Below, one piece after another: positions 43,750 to 53,800 of a DNA stretch of 64,000 nt. Below the pieces are notes generated by a model. It was given only the letters and a program-made list of their open reading frames with translations, was not told the DNA's origin and did not search any database. The position numbers and the translations under genes were made by a program. The first letter of the stretch is position 1; every line of letters begins with the position of its first letter. Origin of the DNA: Pseudomonas citri (GTDB lineage Bacteria; Pseudomonadota; Gammaproteobacteria; Pseudomonadales; Pseudomonadaceae); assembly GCF_025336485.1 (NCBI RefSeq), contig NZ_JAODAB010000010.1, positions 1-64,000 on the forward strand. Direction: 5' to 3'.

Positions 43750-46173
43750 CTACCAGCTGATCCTCACACCAAGATTTCCTGCCACGCTGCGTTGTTGGGT
43801 GCTGTCGAGGTTGTTGCTGTAGTCGGCGCTGGCGTACACGCTGACGGTGGGCGCCAGGCTGACGATGACACCGACCCCCAGGTCGGCGGTGGAGGCGCGC
43901 TGCTGCGTTTCGACCCGTTCGGTGTCGTCGAAGGTCACGGTGTCGGTGCCGGAAAAGGTGTGCCAGAGGTTGGCGCGCAGATACGGTTCCACCGGCGTAC
44001 CGCTGACCTGATAGCGCCCCTTCAGGCGAGCGCCGAGACGTCCGGTCCAGGCACCGTCGGAATCGAACTCGACCTTGGAGATGCCATCATCCTGGGTGTC
44101 CAGGGAAATCTTCTGGTGGATGATCTGGACCTGAGGTTCGAGAACCCAGTCAGTGGCGACGGCGAACGGATAGCCAGCCTCTGCCGAGAGTGTCAGGGCG
44201 TGGCCGCGATTGTCGATCTTGAGCCCGCGCTCGGAGCGGTTGTCGCCATCCAGGCGCGTGCCCATCACCACCGCATCGACGTAGCCTCCGGTAGGGTCGA
44301 CGAGCGTCCAGTACAGGCCATAGCTGTCGCCGTCGAGCCCAACCTTGCCGGCGCGGCGCCCTTCGAAACCCAGGTTGAAACCATCGACATGACCGTTCAG
44401 CTCGGTATGGCCGACAAAAAAGCCGACGCGCTGGGTCTGGCCGCCGGACAGCAGCGAGCCGTACAGATCGTTACCGACCTGGAAACCCTTGATGGACCCG
44501 TCGAATCGGGGGCTGACCGTGCCGGCCCAGGACTGATCCAGATCCTTGCCATAGGCCCGACCCCAACCCGCGCCGAATGCACCGGTTTCGCTGAGCAGGC
44601 GCTGGTCGCCCTGGCGGTCATGGAACGTCCCCAGGGCCATCAGGGTCAGTTGCGCTGCTACCGGTGGCAGGACCGACCAGGTAGGCACTTCCGGACGATA
44701 CAGCGGGATAGGCGCAGCGCCCGGTATCGGCGTCGGCAGCGGAGGCAATGTCGGGCTGGGGGCCGCGACGGGGCCGGCGACGACCGTCGAGCGTAGATAC
44801 CAATTGTTTTCGTTGCCGCTGACGCCACCCTTGAACAGACGGTAGTCAAAGGCACCGGCCGAAACCGATTGCGCCAGGGAAAAGGCACTGCTGTCACTGA
44901 CGGCTCCGCCCTGGGCCTGGACCAACTCGATGCCGTCGCGGGTGGTCAACGCGCCCGCGCCGCCTTGGTTGGTGACTACGATGGCGGTGGTGCCGGTAAG
45001 TGTCCCGCCATTGACCACCAGCTTGTCGCTGGGCGCGTCGTCCGCACCGAGCGCGCTCTGCAGGCGCAGTTGACCGTTGTTGCCGACGTAGTTGCCTTGG
45101 ATCGTGAGGGTGTCGCTGGTGCGGCTGTTACCCGTGGTCAGGTCAATGGCCCCGGCGTTGTTGAGGGTGACCCGTTGACCAGCAGCAAACGCTGCAACGC
45201 TGCCCTGGCTCGATGTCAACACGCTGCTGGCGTCAATGTTGAGCACGCCCGTGGCGGACGCGCTGTCACCCAACACCAGTGCATCCGCGAGATCCAGGCG
45301 CGAACCTTGGGTGAGGTTGACCGTTTCCCAATTGATGTAGCGGGCGCCGGTGTCGGAGGTGCTGCCGGCGAATGTCAGGACGTCCTGGCCCAGGCCACCG
45401 TCGAGACTGGGGTTAGGACTGAGTTGCGTTGGCGTGAGGTTGCTCAACAGGGCGGTATCACTGCCGTCGCCCATCAGGATCGCCGAATGGATCAGGCCGC
45501 CGCTCCACTCGAACCGATCATCGCCCAGGCTGGCCCGGACCTCGCCGATGATTTCACCGCCGCTGACGCTGATGCTATCGTTGCCATCGCTAACACTGAC
45601 GTTGCCACCGATGCGCCCTCCCGAGAGGATGATGGTGTCCTGGCCGAACCCGGTCACCAGGTTGCCGATGATGTTCCCGCCCGACATGTCGAAGACGTTG
45701 TCATCGAGTTTCATGTTGACCCGGCCAATGGTGCCACCGGTCATTTTCGCGATGTCGCCATCTTCGAATGCGTCGACGATGGTGCCGCCGGTCATCAGGA
45801 ATGAATCGATGCCGTCACCTTGGGACAAGGAAAGGATCCTGCCGCCATTCATGACGAACGCATCTGCCTCCGAACCTTGCTCGACGTCACCGTCGATCAC
45901 GCCGTTGGCGTTGATCTCGATGCGATCGATCCCGGCACCGAAGCTGACATTGCCGGTGATGATGCCACTGCCGTTGGCGGGCAGCGTCAGGCTGTTGTTG
46001 CCCGAAAGATCGGTGAGCCCGGGGCTGGTGCCGCTGTCGCAGACATAGACATCGTCGCCTGCCGTTGGTGTCAGCGTACAGGCAGCCATGGCGTCCGGCG
46101 CCGGTAGCAGCAGCGGTGCCGATAGCCATAGAAGGTTGAACAGCCGAATGTACCCACGATCGCGCAAGCTCAT
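43750..46173 (-). CDS. Autotransporter with passenger and barrel domains
   Basis: An 807-residue protein. The signal peptide is at 1-30 (FNLLWLSAPLLLPAPDAMA). The passenger to about 480 has repeated G-G-x-I/G-x-V turns typical of a beta-helix (MTGGTIVDAFEDGDIAKMTG). A Pro-rich linker (PSPTLPPLPTPIPGAAPIP) follows, then a C-terminal barrel of about 280 residues ending GVRISW. Type V autotransporters insert the barrel and send the passenger to the cell surface. The passenger role (adhesion, enzyme) cannot be told. It lies directly upstream of the barrel-only paralog. Confidence 0.85.
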   Translation of the reverse strand: MSLRDRGYIRLFNLLWLSAPLLLPAPDAMAACTLTPTAGDDVYVCDSGTSPGLTDLSGNNSLTLPANGSGIITGNVSFGAGIDRIEINANGVIDGDVEQGSEADAFVMNGGRILSLSQGDGIDSFLMTGGTIVDAFEDGDIAKMTGGTIGRVNMKLDDNVFDMSGGNIIGNLVTGFGQDTIILSGGRIGGNVSVSDGNDSISVSGGEIIGEVRASLGDDRFEWSGGLIHSAILMGDGSDTALLSNLTPTQLSPNPSLDGGLGQDVLTFAGSTSDTGARYINWETVNLTQGSRLDLADALVLGDSASATGVLNIDASSVLTSSQGSVAAFAAGQRVTLNNAGAIDLTTGNSRTSDTLTIQGNYVGNNGQLRLQSALGADDAPSDKLVVNGGTLTGTTAIVVTNQGGAGALTTRDGIELVQAQGGAVSDSSAFSLAQSVSAGAFDYRLFKGGVSGNENNWYLRSTVVAGPVAAPSPTLPPLPTPIPGAAPIPLYRPEVPTWSVLPPVAAQLTLMALGTFHDRQGDQRLLSETGAFGAGWGRAYGKDLDQSWAGTVSPRFDGSIKGFQVGNDLYGSLLSGGQTQRVGFFVGHTELNGHVDGFNLGFEGRRAGKVGLDGDSYGLYWTLVDPTGGYVDAVVMGTRLDGDNRSERGLKIDNRGHALTLSAEAGYPFAVATDWVLEPQVQIIHQKISLDTQDDGISKVEFDSDGAWTGRLGARLKGRYQVSGTPVEPYLRANLWHTFSGTDTVTFDDTERVETQQRASTADLGVGVIVSLAPTVSVYASADYSNNLDSTQQRSVAGNLGVRISW

Positions 46174-46353
46174 GTGCTATCCCTCTGCCACGGCATCCCT
46201 GGAATGCCTGCTCCAGCATCGGTTGCACTACAAAAGGCACACAGGACCTGGCAACACTCGCTGTATGGAATGGCACCCTAACAATGAATAATGGGCCTCG
46301 CTACTGTCAGAACTTACAGGTCGTTGTGCAGTAGCGAGGACGCTGGCGGGGAG

Positions 46354-47175
46354 TTACAGACGCACTTCCACCGATAGAGGTAGGTGATCGCTCAGGTGGG
46401 TCCAGGGTTTGTTACCCAGGATATGCGGGGCATGGCTGGTGGCGTTGCGCAGGTAAATGCGGTCCAGGCGCAGCAGGGGAAAGCGGGCCGGGTAGGTCCT
46501 CGCTGGCCGGCCGTGGTGATGCTCGAAGGCTTCGTGCAGGTATTGGCGACGGGCGAGGGTGGCATTGCCGCGTAGCTGCCAGTCATTGAAGTCGCCGGCG
46601 ATGATTACCGGGGCGTCTTCGGGAAGTGAGTCGAGCAGTTGGCAGAGCAGCTTGAGCTGCAATTGGCGATGGCTCTCCAACAGGCTCAGGTGTACGCAGA
46701 TGCCATGGACTTCGGCATGGCCAGGCACATCGAGAACGCAATGCAGCAGGCCACGTCGCTCGGGGCCGGTGATGGATACGTCGAGATTGCGGAACTGGCG
46801 GATCGGGTATTTGGACAAGAGCGCGTTGCCATGATGGCCATCGGGGTAGACGGCGTTGCGACCATAGGCGAAGTCACTCCACATGCTGTCGGCCAGGAAT
46901 TCGTATTGGGAGGTCTGGGGCCAGTTGTCGTAGCGCGAGGCGTGACGGTCATGCTCACCCAGCACCTCCTGCAGGAACACCAGGTCAGCACCGGTGGTGC
47001 GCACCGCTTCGCGCAATTCCGGGAGGATGAAGCGGCGGTTGAGGGCGGTGAAACCCTTGTGGGTGTTGACCGTCAGGACCTGCAACCGATGGACCGTCGC
47101 GTGTGGGTCCAATGGCACTGATTCGACAGCTCGCCAGTCGGGATCGCGAGTCACGTTCACTCCTGAATCAGACAT
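46354..47175 (-). CDS. Endonuclease/exonuclease/phosphatase-family protein
   Basis: A 273-residue EEP-fold protein. Visible metal-site motifs are [19 protein letters not shown] with the Glu, [11 protein letters not shown] with the DFN, and a C-terminal [12 protein letters not shown] with the D-H. EEP enzymes cleave phosphodiesters in nucleic acids, lipids or inositol phosphates. The substrate is unknown. A gap of about 120 bases with a REP-like hairpin separates it from the PIG-L gene. Confidence 0.85.
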   Translation of the reverse strand: MSDSGVNVTRDPDWRAVESVPLDPHATVHRLQVLTVNTHKGFTALNRRFILPELREAVRTTGADLVFLQEVLGEHDRHASRYDNWPQTSQYEFLADSMWSDFAYGRNAVYPDGHHGNALLSKYPIRQFRNLDVSITGPERRGLLHCVLDVPGHAEVHGICVHLSLLESHRQLQLKLLCQLLDSLPEDAPVIIAGDFNDWQLRGNATLARRQYLHEAFEHHHGRPARTYPARFPLLRLDRIYLRNATSHAPHILGNKPWTHLSDHLPLSVEVRL

Positions 47176-47242
47176 ACCTGTTCATGCGACTGACCTGAGG
47201 TGGCGGCAGTTCCGGATTTTTTTTCGTTCCCTGCCGGTACTG

Positions 47243-47280
47243 AATGCCTGTGGGAGCAACGCTTTGCTCCCACAGGCATT
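47243..47280. repeat. REP-like 16-bp hairpin
   Basis: A perfect 16-bp stem (47243-47258 and 47265-47280) around a 6-base loop, with the GTGGGAGCA core of Pseudomonas REP elements. It lies after the end of the PIG-L gene and before the EEP gene. No T-tract. Confidence 0.8.
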
Positions 47281-47296
47281 GGCTGGTTTCAGGTGT

Positions 47297-48061
47297 TCAG
47301 ATAAAGACAATCTCATACGGCATGCCCATGCGATCCAGGATGACCCGCGGCACCAGCGGCGCGATACCGTTGGCGGGTTCGCCGTTGAGCTGGCTGGCGT
47401 AGGCATGCATCGCGTGGCGTTTGCGGGCGGTGGTCCAGACATCCAGGCGCAATTTGCGGGCACGGTGCCAGGGAATTTTATTCTGTTCGCGAACCGGCCA
47501 GTGCCAGGCCCACACCGGTAACTCGTGGAACAGCGCCCCGACGTGCTCCGCCGCTTGGGCCCCGACATGACCGACGGTTTCGTGATCACTGTCGCCGTCC
47601 TTGCGCCAGGTGCTGAAGACGATATCACCGGGGCGCAGGTAACGAGCAATGAAGGCGGCCAGCTCGGTTTCATGGTCGGCCAGGGTCTTCTCCGGGAAGC
47701 CGCCACGCACCCATTGCAGGCCGTTAGTCGGCAGGCCCAGGCGATGCAGGGCATCCACGCTTTCCTGGGGATGAGGACGAAAGTTTCGCTGGCGTTCATC
47801 GGTCCATAACGGCGAGCCGGGAGGGTTGATGCTGCCGTCTGTGACTGAAATCAGCAGCACCGGTTGGTCCAGGTTGGCCAGCAGTTGGAGCAGGCCGCCA
47901 CAAGCACCGATCTCATCGCCAGGATGGGGGGAAAGGATGACGGCACGGGCGCCAGGCGGCACGAGCGTTTGGGTACTGATGATGGGAATGTCGGCCAGTT
48001 GTGGCGAGCTGTTCCAGATTTGAGGGTGCAGGCGACCTTGCAAGCGAGAGGCGGGTTTCAT
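47297..48061 (-). CDS. PIG-L family deacetylase
   Basis: A 254-residue protein with the zinc-binding motif HPGD (LSPHPGDEIGACGGLL; most PIG-L proteins have HPDD, here the first Asp is Gly), and a second set DSDHETVGH giving His ligands. Members remove acetyl groups from N-acetylglucosamine-type substrates. ATG at 48061 has AAGGA nine bases upstream; a longer start at 48106 is possible. The change in the HPDD motif may alter metal binding and is worth noting. Confidence 0.8.
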   Translation of the reverse strand: MKPASRLQGRLHPQIWNSSPQLADIPIISTQTLVPPGARAVILSPHPGDEIGACGGLLQLLANLDQPVLLISVTDGSINPPGSPLWTDERQRNFRPHPQESVDALHRLGLPTNGLQWVRGGFPEKTLADHETELAAFIARYLRPGDIVFSTWRKDGDSDHETVGHVGAQAAEHVGALFHELPVWAWHWPVREQNKIPWHRARKLRLDVWTTARKRHAMHAYASQLNGEPANGIAPLVPRVILDRMGMPYEIVFI

Positions 48062-48315
48062 CAGGGACGTCCTTGTTATATTGAGTCTTGCAGCCATGGC
48101 AGCCATGCATCCTACAAACTGTCCGGTGGTATCCGAACGGCACGACTGCGATCTGCGGTGCTCCTGATCCTGGAGTCGCCCGCCTCCGAAGTATTGACCA
48201 TGGCGGGGGATTCGTCGCGTTACATGTGTATCTGAACTGCATTTTTTTAGCGTATCTGCTCTGGAATATCACGTCCTTGTGGTTCTTCATGGGGTGACCG
48301 TTTATCGCCGGAGTG

Positions 48316-50475
48316 TTATTCATCATCCTCACGTTGCAGCTCGAACAACAACAGTGAGCGGCCGGTCACGGAATATTCGGAATCGAAATCGAAGCGCTCC
48401 TGGCCGCGCACCTCCGGCTGGTTGGTGTCGATCATGCAGGTCCAGAAACTGCCTTCCGGTACCTGCGGCAGGAGGAAATTGACGATGTCATGGTGCGCAT
48501 TGACCACCAGCAACAGCGTGGCGTCGCCGCCCTTGCGGCGGATACCGGTTTCCTGGGCGCGACCGTCCATCAGCATTCCCAGGCAGCGGCCGTGGCGGTC
48601 GTGCCATTGCTCGGTGGTCATTTCGTTACCATCCGGGGCCAGCCAGGTCACGTCCTTGACGCCGATGTCTTCGTTGTAATTGCCCACCAAAAATCGCCCA
48701 CGCCGCAGGATCGGATAAGACAGGCGCAGCCTGATCAGGCGCTTGACGAACTTGAGAAGGGCCTCGCCATCCTCGCTCAGGTCCCAGTTGACCCAGCCGA
48801 TTTCGCTGTCCTGGCAATAGGCGTTGTTGTTGCCGTGCTGGGTACGGGCGAATTCGTCGCCGGCGACGATCATCGGGGTGCCTTGGGCCAGCAGCAGGGT
48901 GGCGAAGAAGTTACGCATCTGCCGGTGCCGCAGGGCGTTGATCTGCGGATCGTCCGTGGGGCCTTCGACGCCGTGGTTCCAGGACAGGTTGTTGTTGCTG
49001 CCGTCCTGGTTGTTTTCGTCGTTGGCTTCGTTGTGCTTGTCGTTGTATGACACCAGGTCGTGCAGGGTGAAACCGTCGTGGGCCGTCACGAAATTCGCCG
49101 AGGCGTATGGGCGACGGCCGCGCTGGTTGAACATCTCGCCCGACGCGGTCATGCGGCTGGCGAAGTCGGCCAACTGGCCATCGTCGCCTTTCCAGAAAGC
49201 ACGCACGGTGTCACGAAATTTATCGTTCCATTCGACCCAGCCCGGCGGAAAGCGCCCCACCTGATAACCGCCAGGGCCACAGTCCCAAGGCTCGGCGATC
49301 ATTTTCACCTGGCGCAAGACCGGGTCCTGGCGGCAGGCGACGAGGAAGCTGTGGCGTTCGTCGAAGCCGTCGTGGTAACGGCCCAGGATGGTCGCCAGGT
49401 CGAAGCGAAAACCATCGACGTGCATCTCCGTGGCCCAGTAGCGCAGGGAGTCGGTGACCATCTGCAAGACGCAGGGGTGACTCAGGTCCAGGGTGTTGCC
49501 GGTGCCGGAATCGTTGATGTAGTAGCGTTTGTCGTCGGGCCACAGCCGATAATACGAGGCGTTGTCGATGCCCCGCATGGACAGGGTCGGACCTTGTTCA
49601 TTGCCTTCGGCGGTGTGGTTGTAGACCACGTCGAGGATGACTTCGAGATTGGCGTCGTGCAGGTGCGCGACCATTTCCTTGAACTCGGCGATCTTGCCAC
49701 TGGCCAGGTAGCGTGGGTCCGGGGCAAAGAAGGCAATGCTGTTATAGCCCCAGTAGTTGGTCATGCCCTTGTGCAACAGGTGCTGGTCGTTGACGAAGGC
49801 GTGGATGGGCAAGAGTTCCACCGATGACACGCCCAGCTTGCGGATGTGTTCGAGCACGTCGTCGACCATCAGCCCGGCGAACGTGCCGCGCAGGTTCTGC
49901 GGCACGGCGGGATGACGCATGCTGAAGCCGCGCACATGGGTTTCATAAAGGATGGTCTTGTCCCATGGCACGCTGACGCGATGGTCGTGGCCCCAGGTAT
50001 GGGCCGGGTCGATCACCTTGCACTTGGGCACGAACGGCGCGCTGTCGCGTTCATCGAAACTGAGGTCGCCGTCGGGGTGGCCGATGGTGTAGCCGAACAG
50101 CGCTTCGGACCACTTCAGCTCACCGACCAATTGCTTGGCGTAAGGGTCGATCAGCAGCTTGTTGGGGTTGAAGCGATGGCCGTTTTCCGGGTCATAGGGG
50201 CCATGGACCCGATAGCCATAGATCAGGCCCGGATGGGCGTCAGGCAGGTAGCCGTGGTAAATCTCGTCGGTGTATTCCGGCAGTTCGATGCGTTCGATCT
50301 CGACTTCGCCGGCATCGTCGAAAATGCACAGTTCGACCTTGGTTGCATTGGCTGAGAACAGCGCGAAATTGACCCCAAGGCCATCCCAGGTAGCACCGAG
50401 AGGAAAAGGCAGCCCTTCACGAATCCGCGAAGCCTCGATTACGGGCGGCGGCGTGTTTTTTTTGGGACGGGTCAT
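48316..50475 (-). CDS. glgX: Glycogen debranching enzyme GlgX
   Basis: A 719-residue GH13 enzyme: N-terminal CBM48-like domain, then catalytic motifs DVVYNHTAEG, GFRFDLATILG (nucleophile Asp), MIAEPWDCGPGG (acid/base Glu) and TAHDGFTLHD. It removes short branches (alpha-1,6) from phosphorylase-limited glycogen, feeding maltodextrins to MalQ and TreY. ATG at 50475 follows GCAGGAGC. Cytoplasmic. It lies first after the DUF2934 gene, on the same strand. Confidence 0.93.
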   Translation of the reverse strand: MTRPKKNTPPPVIEASRIREGLPFPLGATWDGLGVNFALFSANATKVELCIFDDAGEVEIERIELPEYTDEIYHGYLPDAHPGLIYGYRVHGPYDPENGHRFNPNKLLIDPYAKQLVGELKWSEALFGYTIGHPDGDLSFDERDSAPFVPKCKVIDPAHTWGHDHRVSVPWDKTILYETHVRGFSMRHPAVPQNLRGTFAGLMVDDVLEHIRKLGVSSVELLPIHAFVNDQHLLHKGMTNYWGYNSIAFFAPDPRYLASGKIAEFKEMVAHLHDANLEVILDVVYNHTAEGNEQGPTLSMRGIDNASYYRLWPDDKRYYINDSGTGNTLDLSHPCVLQMVTDSLRYWATEMHVDGFRFDLATILGRYHDGFDERHSFLVACRQDPVLRQVKMIAEPWDCGPGGYQVGRFPPGWVEWNDKFRDTVRAFWKGDDGQLADFASRMTASGEMFNQRGRRPYASANFVTAHDGFTLHDLVSYNDKHNEANDENNQDGSNNNLSWNHGVEGPTDDPQINALRHRQMRNFFATLLLAQGTPMIVAGDEFARTQHGNNNAYCQDSEIGWVNWDLSEDGEALLKFVKRLIRLRLSYPILRRGRFLVGNYNEDIGVKDVTWLAPDGNEMTTEQWHDRHGRCLGMLMDGRAQETGIRRKGGDATLLLVVNAHHDIVNFLLPQVPEGSFWTCMIDTNQPEVRGQERFDFDSEYSVTGRSLLLFELQREDDE

Positions 50476-50578
50476 GGTTGCTCCTGCAAAACAGACTAAA
50501 GACAGCGGCGTCATTCATGGGGGCTGTGCCCTGAACGAGTGGCGAGGGGGATAACCCCGTCGCCACTAAGAGGCGTTA

Positions 50579-50631
50579 GGCTTTGTACGAAAAGTGCCTG
50601 CGCGACGATCAGCGACTTTTCGTACAAAGCC
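50579..50631. repeat. 53-bp element with 17-bp perfect terminal inverted repeats
   Basis: GGCTTTGTACGAAAAGT (50579-50595) and its exact reverse complement (50615-50631) with a 19-base loop. No T-tract on either side. A single-sided similar sequence (CTTTTCGCACAGAGCC) appears near 61463-61479. A small non-autonomous transposon remnant or a long hairpin terminator are both possible. Confidence 0.6.
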
Positions 50632-50658
50632 TAGCTCGAGACCGAGGATGCTGGTGAT

Positions 50659-50994
50659 TCAGACCGCTGGCGGCTTGCGTGTGGCGCGGGGCTTCTTGTC
50701 GGCGGTTTTATTGGCCGAAGGCACCTGTGCGGCGCTCGCTGAAGGCTTGGCGGCAGGTTTGACCTTGGGCGCGGTGTTTTTCGCCGCGCTCCTCGCCGCC
50801 GCTGGCTTGGCACCGTCCAATTTGCTGGCCGCCGCTTTACTCGCCGCCTTGGGGGGCTTGCTGGGGGCCAGCGCTTCGGCCTCGGCCAGCTTGCGTGCCA
50901 TTTCCCAGTGGCGCTTTTCCTGCCCACTGGGCTTACCCTCGGACTCCCAGATCTGATAGGCGAATTCGCGAATGCGTTTATCGTCGGTACTCAT
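50659..50994 (-). CDS. DUF2934 protein with basic Ala/Lys/Pro-rich tail
   Basis: A 111-residue protein. The first 45 residues (DKRIREFAYQIWESEGKPSG, then EKRHWEMARKLAEAE) are the DUF2934 domain. The tail is rich in Ala, Lys and Pro, like histone-H1 type tails, and may bind DNA or polyanions. Members often lie in glycogen/trehalose clusters. Role unknown. Confidence 0.85.
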   Translation of the reverse strand: MSTDDKRIREFAYQIWESEGKPSGQEKRHWEMARKLAEAEALAPSKPPKAASKAAASKLDGAKPAAARSAAKNTAPKVKPAAKPSASAAQVPSANKTADKKPRATRKPPAV

Positions 50995-51013
50995 TGCTGT
51001 GCTCCTGACTGAC

Positions 51014-53800
51014 TCAAGGTTGGATAAAGACGTTGACCGGGAACTCCCTCAGTGCGGTGCAGACCATCAACTCCCCTTGAGGTGTGACTGCTTCGCTTGA
51101 AAAAAGTCCCTTCAGTTTTGCATCCTCGGCGGCGAGCGGTAGCGACACGCGGGTATCGCCCCAATCCGATGCCAGAACCCGTGGCACGGCACTGTTTTCC
51201 AGCAGCGCGGCGCTATGGACCGGCACCATGACCACCGCCCGTTGTTGCCCCTGCTCACGCATGAAGGCCAAGACCCTGTGAGCCTGCTCGCCGACCACTG
51301 GCAGCGGCTGGTAGCTGCCCTGGCGGAACAGCTGTGGGTACTCGGCGCGCAAGGCCAATGTCCTGGCGATCAAGGCCTGCTTGATCCGTCCGTCCCGCCA
51401 GGCAGTGACCAGGGCGGGCGCGCAGGCGTCGGCCTGCATCGCTTCGCGGCGGGTCTTGAAATCCACCGGTCGGCGGTTGTCCGGATCCACCAGGCTGAAA
51501 TCCCAGAACTCGTTGCCCTGATACAGGTCCGGCACGCCGGGTACGGTCATGCGCAGCAAAGTTTGCGCCAGGCTATTGAGGGCACCGGCCGGGGCGATCG
51601 CCTGGACGGCCTCGGCAATAGCGCTGCGCAGCGGCAGGCCTTCCTCGCACAGCAGCAGCCGTTCAAGGAACATCCGCGTCGCTTGTTCGTAGGCGTCGTT
51701 GACCGCCGCCCAACTGCTTTGCAGCTTGGCTTCGCGCAGGGCCTTGCACTGCCATTGCCACAGGCGCTCGTTGTACTCGGCGAGGGCTTCGGGGTCCTGG
51801 AGATCGAGGTCCAATGGCCAACTGCCGAGCAGGGCCTGGTACAGGATCAGTTCATCGCCGGCCGAGGGCGCCGCCGGATCGCTGTGCAGCGAAGGGGACA
51901 GGATGCGCCATTGTTCCACGCAGGCGATGTACCAATCGGCGCGCTCGCTGAGCACCGCCAGGCGGGCACGGGTGTCTTCACCACGCTTGTGGTCGTGGGT
52001 GGCCGTGGTTACCAGGTTATCGGGGAAATGAGCCAGCCGTTGCCCACAGGCATCGTGAAATGCCTGCTGCGCGGCGCTGAAGCATTCGGTGTTGAACCCC
52101 ACATCGTTGCGCGACAGCAGTACCGCCGAGCGATAGAGCGCCGTGTCTTCCACGGCCTTGGCGGCGGTCGGCGAGGTCAATTGCTGGAAGCGCACGCAGG
52201 CATGGCGCAAACGCTTGCGCTGGCTGCCCCGAGGGCGTCGGCGCCAGGGTAACCCGCCCAGCCAGCCGGCCAGGCAGTCGAGCACCGGCCAGTCGGCTTC
52301 GCTGAGGGTTTGCCGGGCACCTTCGAGCGCTTGCTGGAAAACCACCTCATCTTCGGCGCTGCGCCCCAGGGGCGTGATGTAGGTGCGATACACCGGGAAG
52401 TGCTCGATCAACGCCTGCAAGGCCCGGCGAATGGCGCCCAGGGTCAGGTCGCGGGTCATGACATCGTCCCGGGCCACTTGCAGCAAGGCCTGGGCGACGC
52501 TTTCGAAATCGCCGGCCAGGGAGCCGGCGAGGATCTGCTGGCGGGCCAGGCGAGCTTCTTCGAGGAAATGCGCGGGGCGCTCGCTGTGGCGCGCCCAGAA
52601 CTCTGCAAGGGCCGCGCCGCCGTCGGGCTCATGTTGCAACAGCGAGATCTGGTTCATGAATTCATAGCCAGTGCTGCCATCGATGTTCCAGTCCCGGCGC
52701 AAGGTCTCGCCCTCGCCGAGAATTTTCTCGACGAAGATCGGCAAGTGTCGCGACGGCGACAGCGAATCGACACGTCTGCGCAATTTGCGACAGTAACCGC
52801 GCGGGTCGGCCAGGCCGTCGATGTGGTCGATCCGCAGTCCGTCCACCCACCCTTGGTCGATCAGTTGGAAGATCTTGGCGTGGGTGGCTTCGAACACCGT
52901 CGGTCGCTCGACCCGCAGGGCACCCAGTTCGTTGACATCGAAAAAACGTCGCCAGTTGATGTCGTCCGCCGCCGTACGCCAGCTGGCGAGTCGGTAGCTC
53001 TGGCGTTCCAGCAACTGATGCAGGCGCTCGAACCCTTGGGGTTGGGTGGCGTCGTAGCCACGCAGGTTGTCCTCGATGGCGGCGAGGATGTCGCCGTCGG
53101 CCGCCAGCTCGCTCAGTTCCGTTTGCAGCGGGCGGGCGAGGGTGTGGGCGTCGGTCTGGTAATTGAGCGTGGTGAAGCGCTCGGCCAGCGTCTTGAGGGT
53201 TTCGGCCTGTTCGGCGGGCAGGGTCTCGACCGGCCGCAGCAGTTCGCCGTAATGCATCGGGCAGATGGGGAAGTGGTGTTCGTAGTGCTCGACATGGAAG
53301 CGGCCCTGGCTGGCGTCGAAGCGCAGTTGCAAGGTGCCTTCCTGCAACGCCACGCCATAGTCGCTGCCGAGGAATGGCAGCAGCAGTTGGCCTTCCATCA
53401 GCGGGTCGGGGGAGTGCCACTGGATGTCGAAGAATTCGCCATAAGGGCTCAAGCGCCCCCATTCCAGCAAGTCCAGCCACCAAGGGTTGTCATTGCCGCC
53501 CACCGCCATGTGGTTGGAGACGATGTCGAGGATCAGGCCCATCCGGTGTTCGCGCAGAGTGGCAACCAGGCGCCCGAGCGCCGGTTCACCGCCCAGCTCC
53601 GGGTTGACCTGGGTCGGGTCGACCACGTCGTAGCCGTGCAGGGAGCCGGCCCGCGCCTTGAGCAGCGGTGAGGCATAGACATGGCTGATACCCAGCGAGG
53701 CGAAGTACGGCACCAGGGCGATGGCATCGTCCAGGGTGAAGCCTTTGTGGAACTGCAAGCGCAGTGTCGCCCGAAGGGGTGGGTTAAACGTCGGTGTCAT
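51014..53800 (-). CDS. treY: Malto-oligosyltrehalose synthase TreY
   Basis: A 928-residue GH13 enzyme with motifs LILDIVSNHMAVG, DGLRIDHIDGLAD (nucleophile), FVEKILGEGE (acid/base) and TTATHDHKRGEDTR. It turns the reducing end of maltodextrin into a terminal trehalose unit. The stop of malQ overlaps its start by 4 bases. TreZ then releases trehalose. Length fits family (about 900). Confidence 0.93.
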   Translation of the reverse strand: MTPTFNPPLRATLRLQFHKGFTLDDAIALVPYFASLGISHVYASPLLKARAGSLHGYDVVDPTQVNPELGGEPALGRLVATLREHRMGLILDIVSNHMAVGGNDNPWWLDLLEWGRLSPYGEFFDIQWHSPDPLMEGQLLLPFLGSDYGVALQEGTLQLRFDASQGRFHVEHYEHHFPICPMHYGELLRPVETLPAEQAETLKTLAERFTTLNYQTDAHTLARPLQTELSELAADGDILAAIEDNLRGYDATQPQGFERLHQLLERQSYRLASWRTAADDINWRRFFDVNELGALRVERPTVFEATHAKIFQLIDQGWVDGLRIDHIDGLADPRGYCRKLRRRVDSLSPSRHLPIFVEKILGEGETLRRDWNIDGSTGYEFMNQISLLQHEPDGGAALAEFWARHSERPAHFLEEARLARQQILAGSLAGDFESVAQALLQVARDDVMTRDLTLGAIRRALQALIEHFPVYRTYITPLGRSAEDEVVFQQALEGARQTLSEADWPVLDCLAGWLGGLPWRRRPRGSQRKRLRHACVRFQQLTSPTAAKAVEDTALYRSAVLLSRNDVGFNTECFSAAQQAFHDACGQRLAHFPDNLVTTATHDHKRGEDTRARLAVLSERADWYIACVEQWRILSPSLHSDPAAPSAGDELILYQALLGSWPLDLDLQDPEALAEYNERLWQWQCKALREAKLQSSWAAVNDAYEQATRMFLERLLLCEEGLPLRSAIAEAVQAIAPAGALNSLAQTLLRMTVPGVPDLYQGNEFWDFSLVDPDNRRPVDFKTRREAMQADACAPALVTAWRDGRIKQALIARTLALRAEYPQLFRQGSYQPLPVVGEQAHRVLAFMREQGQQRAVVMVPVHSAALLENSAVPRVLASDWGDTRVSLPLAAEDAKLKGLFSSEAVTPQGELMVCTALREFPVNVFIQP

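Noticed and set aside
52310-53671. 453-codon plus-strand open frame opposite treY
   Set aside because: It is a codon-position shadow of treY. The real gene has all GH13 motifs on the minus strand.
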